Of a stretch of 42,564 nucleotides of DNA, positions 32,901 to 39,334 are shown piece after piece. This DNA is from Methylobacterium sp. BTF04 (lineage in GTDB: Bacteria > Pseudomonadota > Alphaproteobacteria > Rhizobiales > Beijerinckiaceae): positions 1-42,564 of the forward strand of contig NZ_JAAHTB010000037.1 in the NCBI RefSeq assembly GCF_010692745.1. The letters are read 5' to 3'. The position numbers and the translations under genes are program-made. The first letter of the stretch is position 1; the number at the start of each line of letters is the position of its first letter. The notes under the pieces are model-generated. The model made no database searches. It worked only from the letters and a program-made list of their open reading frames with translations, and was not told where the DNA came from.

Positions 32901-33090
32901 GATGGCGGTGGCGGTCATCAGCGGACTGATCGTCTCGACCCTGCTCTCGCTGGTCTTCGTGCCCGCCGTGTTCCTGTTGATGGACAGCCTCGGCACCCTG
33001 ATCGGGCACCTGTTCGGACGCTTCGTCGGCGCCCGCGACGAGGCCACGGACTCATCGATGGCGCATCCGATGACGGAACGCGTCCACTAG
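29986..33090 (+). CDS. RND efflux permease (AcrB/HAE1-like)
   Basis: Predicted 1034-residue inner-membrane proton-driven exporter, the full family length. The N-terminal 'IRNPIGPLVLFLVLIVLGLVSFRGLAVTRMPNIDVP' is typical. Proton-relay residues D401 and D402 lie in GILVDDAIVEIENI (segment 4). K911 lies in 'GLVTKNAIMLVDFAVEEMA' (segment 10). Two large periplasmic loops are present. Substrates are not predictable, though the regulator family and the absence of heavy-metal (CusA) motifs favour organic compounds. No outer-membrane factor gene follows, so TolC-like function must come from elsewhere. The stop codon lies inside a long hairpin (33089-33127). Confidence 0.96.
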   Translation: MRLNVSAYAIRNPIGPLVLFLVLIVLGLVSFRGLAVTRMPNIDVPIVSVAITQSGAAPSELQTQVTKWVEDSIAGVRGVKHITSSITEGSSVTTVEFRLEVNTDRAVNDVKDAVSKIRINLPRTIDEPVISRVEIAGLPILVYGVTAPAMMPSELSWFVEDKVARTLQGVKGVGGVERVGGVAREMRVVLRPDRLLALGITAADVNRQLRLTSADMAGGRGEVGGREQSIRTLAASRTVRDLKDTSIVLPGGRKVRLDDLATVQDAIEEPRTFARFNGNPVVAFAVSRGSGASDAEVAAGVDKKIAEFRETYPDVHFDKIDSSVSATIGSYDSAMHTLVEGALLAVLVVFLFLRDWRATLIAAIALPLSVFPTFWAMDALGFTLNGISLLAITLVTGILVDDAIVEIENIVRHMRLGKSPYRAAIDGADEIGLAVIAITATLIAVFAPVSFMPGIAGRYFIQFGLTIAVSVFMSLLVARLITPMLAAYFLRDHGPAEETEGPVMRAYGRLVGWSVRHRVITLFVGLGLFAGSLASTVLLPSGFVPKQDNARTLFMVELAPGARLADTIAVSDRVVARIRALPEVVSVFADGGRQVGGKKETRLATLTVNLTPKNRRSKKQAQVETEIAALLADEPDIRSWSLRDNGQRDLALVVGGPDAEIVAEVAARLQRDMAAIPHLVAVMSTAPLNRTEVRIRPKKGSAADLGVSTDAIAETVRVGTIGDIGLNLAKFNAADRQIPIRVQLPESARGAVSRLENLKVTARNGAAVPLAAVADIELDQGPGAIDRYDRVVRVAVEANMDGSDALGSLIAQALATPTAKNLPPGVTIRQTGDAEIMGEVFSGFLMAMGAGIMMVYAVLVLLFGNFLQPLTILFSLPLSIGGAILGLLVFNMPISMPVVIGILMLMGLVTKNAIMLVDFAVEEMARGVDRVTAIVDAGRKRARPIVMTTLAMAAGMVPSAMALGVGGEFRAPMAVAVISGLIVSTLLSLVFVPAVFLLMDSLGTLIGHLFGRFVGARDEATDSSMAHPMTERVH

Positions 33091-33127
33091 GATATCGGAT
33101 CGGACAGGGCAACCGACCTGATATCCT
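33089..33127 (+). terminator. long imperfect hairpin over the RND stop codon
   Basis: AGGATATC (33089-33096) pairs perfectly with GATATCCT (33120-33127). An inner TCGG/CCGA pairing extends the stem, with a 9-base loop. No T tract follows directly, though ATTTTTT occurs some 20 bases later. It may terminate or protect the efflux transcript. Its overlap with the stop codon TAG is unusual. Confidence 0.45.
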
Positions 33128-33238
33128 AACATACTGTTCTATAATATTTTTTCCGAAGAGTGGTGCCTACTTTTCGGGACGATGCACTGGCTCGGCCGGT
33201 GTAGAAACCCCAGTCCATCTTTCAAATCAGGAGTCCCG

Positions 33239-33844
33239 ATGACACCCATCATCGTCCGCGTCGCGACGGCAGTACTGGTCGGGTTAGCAGCGTTTTCCTG
33301 CGTGCGATCAGGTCCCGCCAAGGCGGCCGATGCCGCCGGGACGTGGCTGACCGAGGACGGCCGTGCCCGTGTCCGTACCGAGCCCTGCGGGCCGAGGAAC
33401 GCGCATCTCTGCGGCTACGTCGTCTGGGGCAGCAAGCCATTGGACGAGACGGGCAAGCCGAAGGTCGACCGCTACAATCCCGATCCGGGCAAGCAGACGC
33501 GCGCCCTGCTCGGCCACCAGTTGATCCTCGGGCTGAAGCCGAGCGAGGACGGCCGGCACGAGGGCAAGATCTATAACGGCGACAACGGCAAGTCCTACGA
33601 TGTGACCATCTGGAGCGAGACACCGACCGAGCTCTCGGTGCGGGGCTGCCTGCTGGCCGTGCTGTGCGCCACGCAGACCTGGAAACGCGTGACGGATGTC
33701 GTGCCAGGGCAGCTGACCGGCGCGACCGATACCCCGGGCGGACCGCGGTCCAATCCCGAATGGGCGACGAAGACGGCCGTCTCGGGAAGCGCTCCAGGGC
33801 CGAAGGGTCGCCCCGGCGATGGCAAGCCTATCCCGGCGAAATAG
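33239..33844 (+). CDS. DUF2147 domain exported protein
   Basis: Predicted 201-residue exported protein. The signal peptide is about 1-30 (MTPIIVRVATAVLVGLAAFS, then VRSGPAKA). The DUF2147 domain (about 33-145) has 'AAGTWLTEDGRARVRTEPCG', then 'LCGYVVWGSKPLDETGKPKVD', 'DGRHEGKIYNGDNGKSYDVTIW' and 'LSVRGCLLAVLCATQTWKRV', with conserved Cys and Trp positions of the family. A polar Pro/Gly-rich tail follows. The domain is widespread in proteobacteria and not functionally characterised, and it may bind lipophilic molecules. AGGAG lies 5 bases before the ATG at 33239. It could be cotranscribed with the efflux genes if the hairpin at 33089-33127 does not terminate. Confidence 0.9.
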   Translation: MTPIIVRVATAVLVGLAAFSCVRSGPAKAADAAGTWLTEDGRARVRTEPCGPRNAHLCGYVVWGSKPLDETGKPKVDRYNPDPGKQTRALLGHQLILGLKPSEDGRHEGKIYNGDNGKSYDVTIWSETPTELSVRGCLLAVLCATQTWKRVTDVVPGQLTGATDTPGGPRSNPEWATKTAVSGSAPGPKGRPGDGKPIPAK

Positions 33845-34210
33845 GGAGGCGTATGCGTCGAATTCGGCGGACCTCGTCCTCAGGAGCAGACGCACGCAGC
33901 GCCCTTGTCTCGGCAGCTTCGCATCATCACTGACTTGCGCCTGCGAGTGGCCGATGATGCGCGTCTGGCAAAGGCGTGCCCCTTCACGCTCCGCACGCCC
34001 AGAGGACGGCTTGGACTATCTCCTGCAGGTCCCGTCCTTCGGCCGGGGTCGCGAGACAATCCGAATTCACCTGCGCCATCCGCACTGAACCTTCCCACTG
34101 CCGCCGCAGGGCGATCACACGGGCCATCGCGTTCTGGATCGCGTCAGGCGCAGTTTCGATAGCACCGTTGGATTGCCTGGCCTCCCCAGAACCGGTTTCA
34201 GGACGCCGCC
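33845..34210. other. stretch between DUF2147 and cyoD with a possible small minus-strand gene
   Basis: About 365 bases without a confident gene. A minus-strand frame at 33984-34127 (47 residues, MARVIALRRQWEGSVRMAQV and a tail with CLATPAEGRDLQEIVQAVLW) has protein-like composition and could be a small orphan gene, but no ribosome-binding site was found. The rest shows nothing notable. Confidence 0.3.
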
Positions 34211-34525
34211 TCACATCATGCGATGGTGCAGATTCAACAGGATGACCAACGTTCCGATCACCATCAAGACGATGATCAGCGTCGAGAACAGGATCAACTG
34301 GAGGTCGGCGCGCGATGATTTTCCGAGGGTAATGTGAAGGAAGAAGCGGAAGTGGACGACCATCTGGATCAGGGCGAGGCCGAGCACGATGGCAAGGGTG
34401 ACCGTCGCTGAGGCGCTCTGCCAATAGACCGCACCGAAAGCCGCGCCGGTCAGAAGCAGGGCGATGAGATATCCGATCGTATAGGATTGGATTTCGCGCG
34501 CCCGATCGGGATGTGCGCCACTCAT
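34211..34525 (-). CDS. cyoD: cytochrome o ubiquinol oxidase subunit IV
   Basis: Predicted 104-residue membrane protein with three hydrophobic segments (about 19-40, 45-62 and 79-98), the architecture of CyoD. Typical features are 'SYTIGYLIALLLTGAAF', 'VLGLALIQMVVHFRFFLHI' (the central segment) and a final short polar tail. Subunit IV assists assembly of the copper B site in subunit I. The start overlaps the cyoC stop by 4 bases (ATGA), consistent with an operon read in the order A-B-C-D. No cyoE gene follows within the window. Confidence 0.93.
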   Translation of the reverse strand: MSGAHPDRAREIQSYTIGYLIALLLTGAAFGAVYWQSASATVTLAIVLGLALIQMVVHFRFFLHITLGKSSRADLQLILFSTLIIVLMVIGTLVILLNLHHRMM

Positions 34526-35148
34526 CGGATCAACCCCTGCAAGTAGACGACGGAGAAGATCGCGATCCAGACCACGTCGAGGAAATGCCAGAAGAGACCA
34601 AGACGCATGATGTTGATCTTCACTCGGCTGTCGAGCCCGAACGTGACGATCTGGACCATCATGACGACCAGCCAGAGGCAGCCGGCGAGCAAGTGCAGGC
34701 CATGCAGCGGGACTAACGCGAAGAAGGACGAGAGGAACCCGCTGCGCGTCGGGTAGGCCGCATGGCCGAACATCGTCGCAAAGTCGTTGCCTTCCAGGAC
34801 AAGGAAGGCGAGGCCGAGGAGAAGCGTTACGCCCATCCAGCCGAGCAGCTGCAGGCGGGGGGCACCGTGCTTCATCGCCACCGACGCCATGCCGAAGGTG
34901 AAACTGCTGGTGAGCAGAATCAGCGTCTCGGCCAAAGCCGGGCCGATCTGGTACTCGCTCGCAGGCGTCGGTCCGTTGACGGTAGCGTGCAACATAACGC
35001 CATATGTTGCGAACAGCAGCGCGAAGATCACCGCGTCGCTCATGAGGAAGACCCAGAAGCCGAACAAGCCCGTTTCGGCCTGTTCATGCGTGACCGCGTC
35101 GGTGTGTCCGAGATTGAGGCCGGGATGCGCGCCTTCGCTCCGGCTCAT
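34522..35148 (-). CDS. cyoC: cytochrome o ubiquinol oxidase subunit III
   Basis: Predicted 208-residue membrane protein with five hydrophobic segments, as in CyoC. Visible marks are 'TGLFGFWVFLMSDAVIFALLFATYGVM', 'LAETLILLTSSFTFGMASVAM' and 'VPLHGLHLLAGCLWLVVMMVQ', ending with 'GLFWHFLDVVWIAIFSVVYL', where the conserved 'WHF.D..W' motif of subunit III occurs. It is a structural subunit of the quinol oxidase. I chose the ATG at 35148, which overlaps the cyoB stop by 4 bases. The open frame continues upstream only because it shadows cyoB. Confidence 0.94.
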   Translation of the reverse strand: MSRSEGAHPGLNLGHTDAVTHEQAETGLFGFWVFLMSDAVIFALLFATYGVMLHATVNGPTPASEYQIGPALAETLILLTSSFTFGMASVAMKHGAPRLQLLGWMGVTLLLGLAFLVLEGNDFATMFGHAAYPTRSGFLSSFFALVPLHGLHLLAGCLWLVVMMVQIVTFGLDSRVKINIMRLGLFWHFLDVVWIAIFSVVYLQGLIR

Positions 35149-37229
35149 GCGCGCACCTCGGCGAGGCCCTGATTGGCTGGCGTCATCTCGATCATGCGCC
35201 CGATCGGTCTTGCGTCGCGAATTGCGCGGCGCCACTGCCCGTCGATGCGCTCGACCTCGGCGGCGGTGACGATGCGGTGGAGGTCCCGCACGAAGCTGCG
35301 GGCGATGACCGTGCCGACGATGGCGAGCGTGCCGAGGATGGCGAGCCACCACATATGCCAGACAAGCGCGAAGGCGGTCATCGCGCCCAGGATGCCGTGA
35401 GCCGGGCCGGTCATGCTGTTCCTCGGCACTTCGATGTCCGCGTAGCTCGCGGGCGGTGCGTAGGCATTACCCCCGGCCTTCTCAACATAGAACGGATCGC
35501 GCGCGGTGACGGTGGGGATGACGGCGAAGTTGTATTCGGGCGGCGGTGCCGAGATCGCCCATTCGAGCCCGCCCGCATCCCACGGGTCACCCGCGAACAC
35601 CCGGTTCTCCGCCCGATCACGGATGCTGACCCAGAGCTGGACGAGGAGCGATACGAGGGCGCTGAGCAGAACCAGGGCGCCGACGCCGGCGATGTAGAGC
35701 CAGGGCCGGAAAGCGGGCTCGAACACCGCCTGCGTCCGCCGCGCCATCCCACCCGCACCCAGGACGTAGAGCGGCATGAAGGCGAGGTAGAAGCCCACCA
35801 CCCAGCAGCCGAACGCGATCCGCCCCCATTTCTCGTCGAGGCGGAACCCGAACGCCTTGGGGAACCAATAATGATATCCGGCGAGCATGCCGTAGAGCAG
35901 GCCCGGGATCAGCATGTTGTGGAAGTGTGCGACCAGGAACAGCGTGTTGTGGACGAGGTAATCGAGCGGCGGAAAGGCCAGGATGATGCCGGTGAGGCCG
36001 CCGAGCACGAACGTCATCATGAAGGCGAGCGAGTAGAGCATCGACACGGTGAAGCGGACTTCGCCGCGGAACATCGTCCAGATCCAGTCGTAGATCTTCA
36101 CCCCCGTGGGCAGCCCGATGGTCATCGTCGCGATGCCGAACACCGCGTTGATGTTGGCGCTCTGGCCCATGGTGAAGAAGTGGTGCACCCAGACCGTGAA
36201 GGACAGCACCGCGATCGCCATCGTGGCGATGACGAGCGAGGTGTAGCCGTAGAGTTCTTTTGAGGAGAACGTCGACACCACCTCGGAATAGACTCCGAAG
36301 GCCGGCAGGATCAGGATGTAGACCTCGGGATGACCGAACAGCCAGAACAGGTTGGCGTAGTTCATCATGTTGCCGCCGAGGTCGTTCGTAAAGAAGTGAA
36401 ACCCCAGGTAGCGATCGAGGGCGAGGAGCGCGGTCGCGACAGTGAGCGGCGGCATCGCAAAGATCATCAGGATCGCCGTGCATAGCGACGTCCAGACGAA
36501 GAGCGGCATGCGCATCAGGTCCATGCCGGGACAGCGCATCTTGTAGATCGTCACCGCGAAATTGAGACCGGACAGGGTCGTGGCGATCGAGCCCAGCGTC
36601 ACCGCCCAGATCCAGTAATCGGGGCCGACATCGGGGCTGAAGGCCAATTCGGTATAGGGCGGATACCCGGTCCACCCGCCGGTCGAGAACCGGCCGATGA
36701 CGAGCGACACCATCATCAGACCGGCAGCGCCTCCGGTCAGCCACAGGCTGATGGAGTTGAGGAGCGGAAACGCCACGTCGCGGCTGCCGATCTGGAGGGG
36801 CATCACGTAGTTGATCGCGCCGGTGAGAAACGGCATCGCCATGAAGAAGATCATGATGCTGCCATGCGTGCTGAAGAGCTGCGCGAAGTGATCGGGCTCG
36901 ACGAAGCCGGGCGCATTGATCGCGGCGGCCTGCTGCATCCGCATGAGGACGGCCTCGACGAGGGCGCGCGACAGCATCACGAACGCGATCACCACGTACA
37001 TGATGCCGATCTTCTTGTGGTCGAGGCTGGTGAACCATTCGCGCCACAGATAGCCCCAGCGGCCGAGCCACGTGATCAGGACGACCAGCGCAACCGCACC
37101 GAGGATGACGAGGGCGGCGGCACCGGCACCGATGATCTCGTTGACGCTCGGATTCTCCCAGGCGCGCACGACCGGGAGGTCAAGCCAGCCGAAGCGGCCG
37201 AACACGGCACTCCACAGGGGCTCGGTCAT
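35145..37229 (-). CDS. cyoB: cytochrome o ubiquinol oxidase subunit I
   Basis: Predicted 694-residue catalytic subunit of the haem-copper quinol oxidase, which reduces oxygen to water and pumps protons. Marks include 'WFTSLDHKKIGIMYV', a low-spin haem His in FSTHGSIMIFFMAMP (about H122), and GHPEVYILILPAFG containing the copper B ligand His and the cross-linked Tyr. The copper B pair is HHFFTMG, with further haem ligands in 'LVAHFHNM'. Near the predicted quinone site R88 is kept, but Glu (E92) replaces the Asp that follows four residues later in the E. coli enzyme, by my recollection of 'RGFAD'. I chose the ATG at 37229, which overlaps the cyoA stop by 4 bases. Confidence 0.95.
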   Translation of the reverse strand: MTEPLWSAVFGRFGWLDLPVVRAWENPSVNEIIGAGAAALVILGAVALVVLITWLGRWGYLWREWFTSLDHKKIGIMYVVIAFVMLSRALVEAVLMRMQQAAAINAPGFVEPDHFAQLFSTHGSIMIFFMAMPFLTGAINYVMPLQIGSRDVAFPLLNSISLWLTGGAAGLMMVSLVIGRFSTGGWTGYPPYTELAFSPDVGPDYWIWAVTLGSIATTLSGLNFAVTIYKMRCPGMDLMRMPLFVWTSLCTAILMIFAMPPLTVATALLALDRYLGFHFFTNDLGGNMMNYANLFWLFGHPEVYILILPAFGVYSEVVSTFSSKELYGYTSLVIATMAIAVLSFTVWVHHFFTMGQSANINAVFGIATMTIGLPTGVKIYDWIWTMFRGEVRFTVSMLYSLAFMMTFVLGGLTGIILAFPPLDYLVHNTLFLVAHFHNMLIPGLLYGMLAGYHYWFPKAFGFRLDEKWGRIAFGCWVVGFYLAFMPLYVLGAGGMARRTQAVFEPAFRPWLYIAGVGALVLLSALVSLLVQLWVSIRDRAENRVFAGDPWDAGGLEWAISAPPPEYNFAVIPTVTARDPFYVEKAGGNAYAPPASYADIEVPRNSMTGPAHGILGAMTAFALVWHMWWLAILGTLAIVGTVIARSFVRDLHRIVTAAEVERIDGQWRRAIRDARPIGRMIEMTPANQGLAEVRA

Positions 37230-38176
37230 CGGGACGGTTCCTGGGCGCGGGCGATGAAGGTCTGGAACAGATCCGGCGGGACGGACGAAAAGAGGATCGG
37301 CTCGGGCGGAACGGATTTCTGCAGCAGCCGGTCGATCGCCGCCGGGTCCAGCGGCCGGGCCGAAGCCCGCACGCTCGCGAGCCATGCGTCGAAGTCGGCG
37401 GGCGACAGGGCCAGCACGTCGAACTTCTGGTTCTGGAAACCGTCGCCGTTGAACTGGGTGTTCTCACCGCGGAAGGTTCCGGGCCGGCTGGCCGCGAGAT
37501 TGAGCTGGGTCGTCATGCCGGCCATCGCGTAGATCTGACCGGCGAGTTGGGGGATCAGCAGCGACTGCATCACCGTGCCGCTCGTCAGGCTGATATGGAC
37601 CGGGCGACCGACGGGAATCGCCATCTGGTTCACCACGGCGACCGTCTGATCGGGGTAGATGAAGAGCCATTTCCAATCGAGCCCGACCGCCTGAACCTCG
37701 AGGGCGGGCTGCGCCGACGCGATCGGACGATAGGGATCGAGCGCCTGGGTGTAGGTCCACAGCACGAAGCCGAGCCCGATGACGATCCCGGTGGGCGGAA
37801 TCCAGATCAGACCTTCGAGCGGCCAGGAAAAGTTCCACTTCGGCTTATAGACGTTGCCCTTCTTACCCAGCCGATAGTGCCAGGCGATGATCGGGGTCAG
37901 GACCAACACCGGCGCAGCGACGAAGAACAGCACGATCCCGACGATAACGAGAAGGTGCCATTGGCTTTCGGCGACGGGCCCCGCATGGTTTGCGACGCCG
38001 AGTTTAAACACGTCGCAGCCGCCAACGAAGAGGAGCGGCACGGCCACGGTGATCGTCCGCAAACGACGCAGTATCCGGTTGCAAGCGACGTGGCGCGGCG
38101 GACCTGGGGGCTGCCCATGACGATGGTGCTGCACGACGGCGGCGGGCATTCGACCAGTCAAGCTACGAGCCGGCAC
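37226..38176 (-). CDS. cyoA: cytochrome o ubiquinol oxidase subunit II
   Basis: Predicted about 316-residue subunit II, anchored to the periplasmic face. A lipoprotein-like 'LLFVGGC' precedes two membrane segments ('LLVIVGIVLFFVAAPVLVL' and 'GIVIGLGFVLWTYT'). They are followed by a cupredoxin domain with 'VGLDWKWLFIYPDQTVAVVNQ' and 'QSLLIPQLAGQIYAM' that lacks the Cys ligands of a CuA centre, as in quinol oxidases. A C-terminal 'COX_ARM' like tail follows. I chose a GTG at 38176 because GAGGAAG lies 7 bases before it. An ATG at 38194 would place that site inside the gene, and one at 38149 has no such site. The first gene of the cyo operon. Confidence 0.93.
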   Translation of the reverse strand: MPARSLTGRMPAAVVQHHRHGQPPGPPRHVACNRILRRLRTITVAVPLLFVGGCDVFKLGVANHAGPVAESQWHLLVIVGIVLFFVAAPVLVLTPIIAWHYRLGKKGNVYKPKWNFSWPLEGLIWIPPTGIVIGLGFVLWTYTQALDPYRPIASAQPALEVQAVGLDWKWLFIYPDQTVAVVNQMAIPVGRPVHISLTSGTVMQSLLIPQLAGQIYAMAGMTTQLNLAASRPGTFRGENTQFNGDGFQNQKFDVLALSPADFDAWLASVRASARPLDPAAIDRLLQKSVPPEPILFSSVPPDLFQTFIARAQEPSR

Positions 38177-38480
38177 ATGATCTTCCTCGCTCATCGGATC
38201 GATCGGGCGACAGAGGCACGGCAAGTCTCCCACCGGATCCTCCCTACGGCCCGTTGCCGACCGGAAGGGCGAGACGGCGGGCCGGGGCTAAGCGGCACCG
38301 TCGCAAAAGCTGTCCGTCCTCCGAGCGCCGTACCATGACCTTGGACGCGTCGGTCTCAGGCGGCGGACAAGCCAGCCGAAACGGTCCGCTGGCAAGAGGT
38401 ACAGCCTCGTTGCGATGTCGCACCCGAATCTCGAATTTGCCCGGTTCGCGTGTCGTCGCTCGTCGACGACCAAGGGCTTT

Positions 38481-38531
38481 GCCTTCGCGGATTCATGGCC
38501 TTCGCGAGTTCATGGCCTTCGCGGAATCCTG
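38481..38531 (+). repeat. three-copy 17-bp tandem repeat
   Basis: Three consecutive 17-bp units, GCCTTCGCGGATTCATG, GCCTTCGCGAGTTCATG and GCCTTCGCGGAATCCTG, share GCCTTCGCG and differ at two to four positions. A partial inverted copy (GCGAAGGC) follows at 38541-38548. The unit length is not a multiple of three and no frame is coding-like. Candidates are a protein-binding array or replication slippage. Confidence 0.6.
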
Positions 38532-38772
38532 CCGACACTTGCGAAGGCTCCGGGACCCGGCGTCGCAGGGACCGCCTTCGGTCAGTTCGGCTTAAAGGTT
38601 GGGGTCGGGGTCGGCCCATCCGCCTGCGGGTCGAGGATCGGCTGGCGCGCTGGTCGCAGGCGCGACCGATGCGCCGCCCCGAACAGGTCGACATGGGCGT
38701 CTCCCGGCCGAGCAAGCCGACCGAACGCACCTGTATCGCGCCAGACATCGGATAGACGTGAGAAATATAGGT

Positions 38773-38794
38773 CCATGACGTCACGTTGTCATGG
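38773..38794. promoter_or_regulatory. perfect dyad, candidate operator
   Basis: CCATGAC and GTCATGG form a perfect 7-bp inverted repeat with an 8-bp spacer, which itself begins with the palindromic TGACGTCA core. It lies 57-78 bases before the GTG of the 2Fe-2S subunit gene. A regulator binding here is inferred. Confidence 0.4.
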
Positions 38795-38850
38795 TGTCGA
38801 TTGAGGTATATCGCACCAGATAAGAATGGTTCCAGGCGAGGAGGCGCAGC

Positions 38851-39321
38851 GTGGCGCACACCGTATCTCTGAACGTGAACGGCCAGGGCATCACAGCGTC
38901 TCTCGACGATCCGGAAACCCCGCTTCTCTACGTGCTGCGCGACGATCTCGGCTTGCGCGGGCCGCGCTTCGGCTGTGGCCTCGGCCAGTGTGGGGCCTGT
39001 ACCATTCACGTCGACGGCCAGGCCATACGCTCTTGCGTCACGCCGATCTCGAGCCTCAAGCCGTCTCAGAAAATCGTCACCCTGGAGGGCCTGGGTTCCC
39101 CGGAGGCGCCGCATCCGGTGCAGCAGGCGTTCATCGATGAGCAGGCTGCGCAGTGCGGTTACTGCATCAATGGCATGATCATGCAGTCGGCCGCATTGCT
39201 CTCGACGAACAAGCGACCGAGCGAGGACGATATCCGGCAGGCGCTGGCGGCCAATCTGTGTCGGTGCGGAACGCATCTTCGCATCGTGCGCGCCGTCAAG
39301 CGCGCCTCCGAGACGCTGTGA
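38851..39321 (+). CDS. 2Fe-2S subunit of a molybdenum hydroxylase (IorA type)
   Basis: Predicted 156-residue small subunit. The N-terminal plant-type ferredoxin domain has 'GCGLGQCGACTIHVDG' (about 41-56), with a further Cys at 'SCVTP'. The C-terminal helical domain binds the second cluster with 'CGYCINGMIMQSAALL' and 'LCRCGTHLRIVRAV'. It passes electrons from the Mo-cofactor subunit encoded next. The start is GTG at 38851, since no ATG begins the family's N terminus and GAGGAGG lies about 8 bases upstream. It is 13 bases before the large-subunit gene in the same transcript. The physiological acceptor is unknown. Confidence 0.93.
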   Translation: MAHTVSLNVNGQGITASLDDPETPLLYVLRDDLGLRGPRFGCGLGQCGACTIHVDGQAIRSCVTPISSLKPSQKIVTLEGLGSPEAPHPVQQAFIDEQAAQCGYCINGMIMQSAALLSTNKRPSEDDIRQALAANLCRCGTHLRIVRAVKRASETL

Positions 39322-39334
39322 GAGGGTGGCCGAA

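Larger units (their letters stand above)
38177..38850. other. intergenic stretch with tandem repeat and palindrome
   Basis: About 670 bases without a supportable gene, between the divergent cyo and molybdenum-hydroxylase operons. It holds the 17-bp tandem repeat at 38481-38531 and the dyad at 38773-38794, and must contain the promoters of both operons. No sigma-70 promoter is convincing. Confidence 0.5.

Noticed and set aside
38481..38531. Possible CRISPR array
   Set aside because: Units are directly tandem with no spacers, too short, and no cas genes are in the window.
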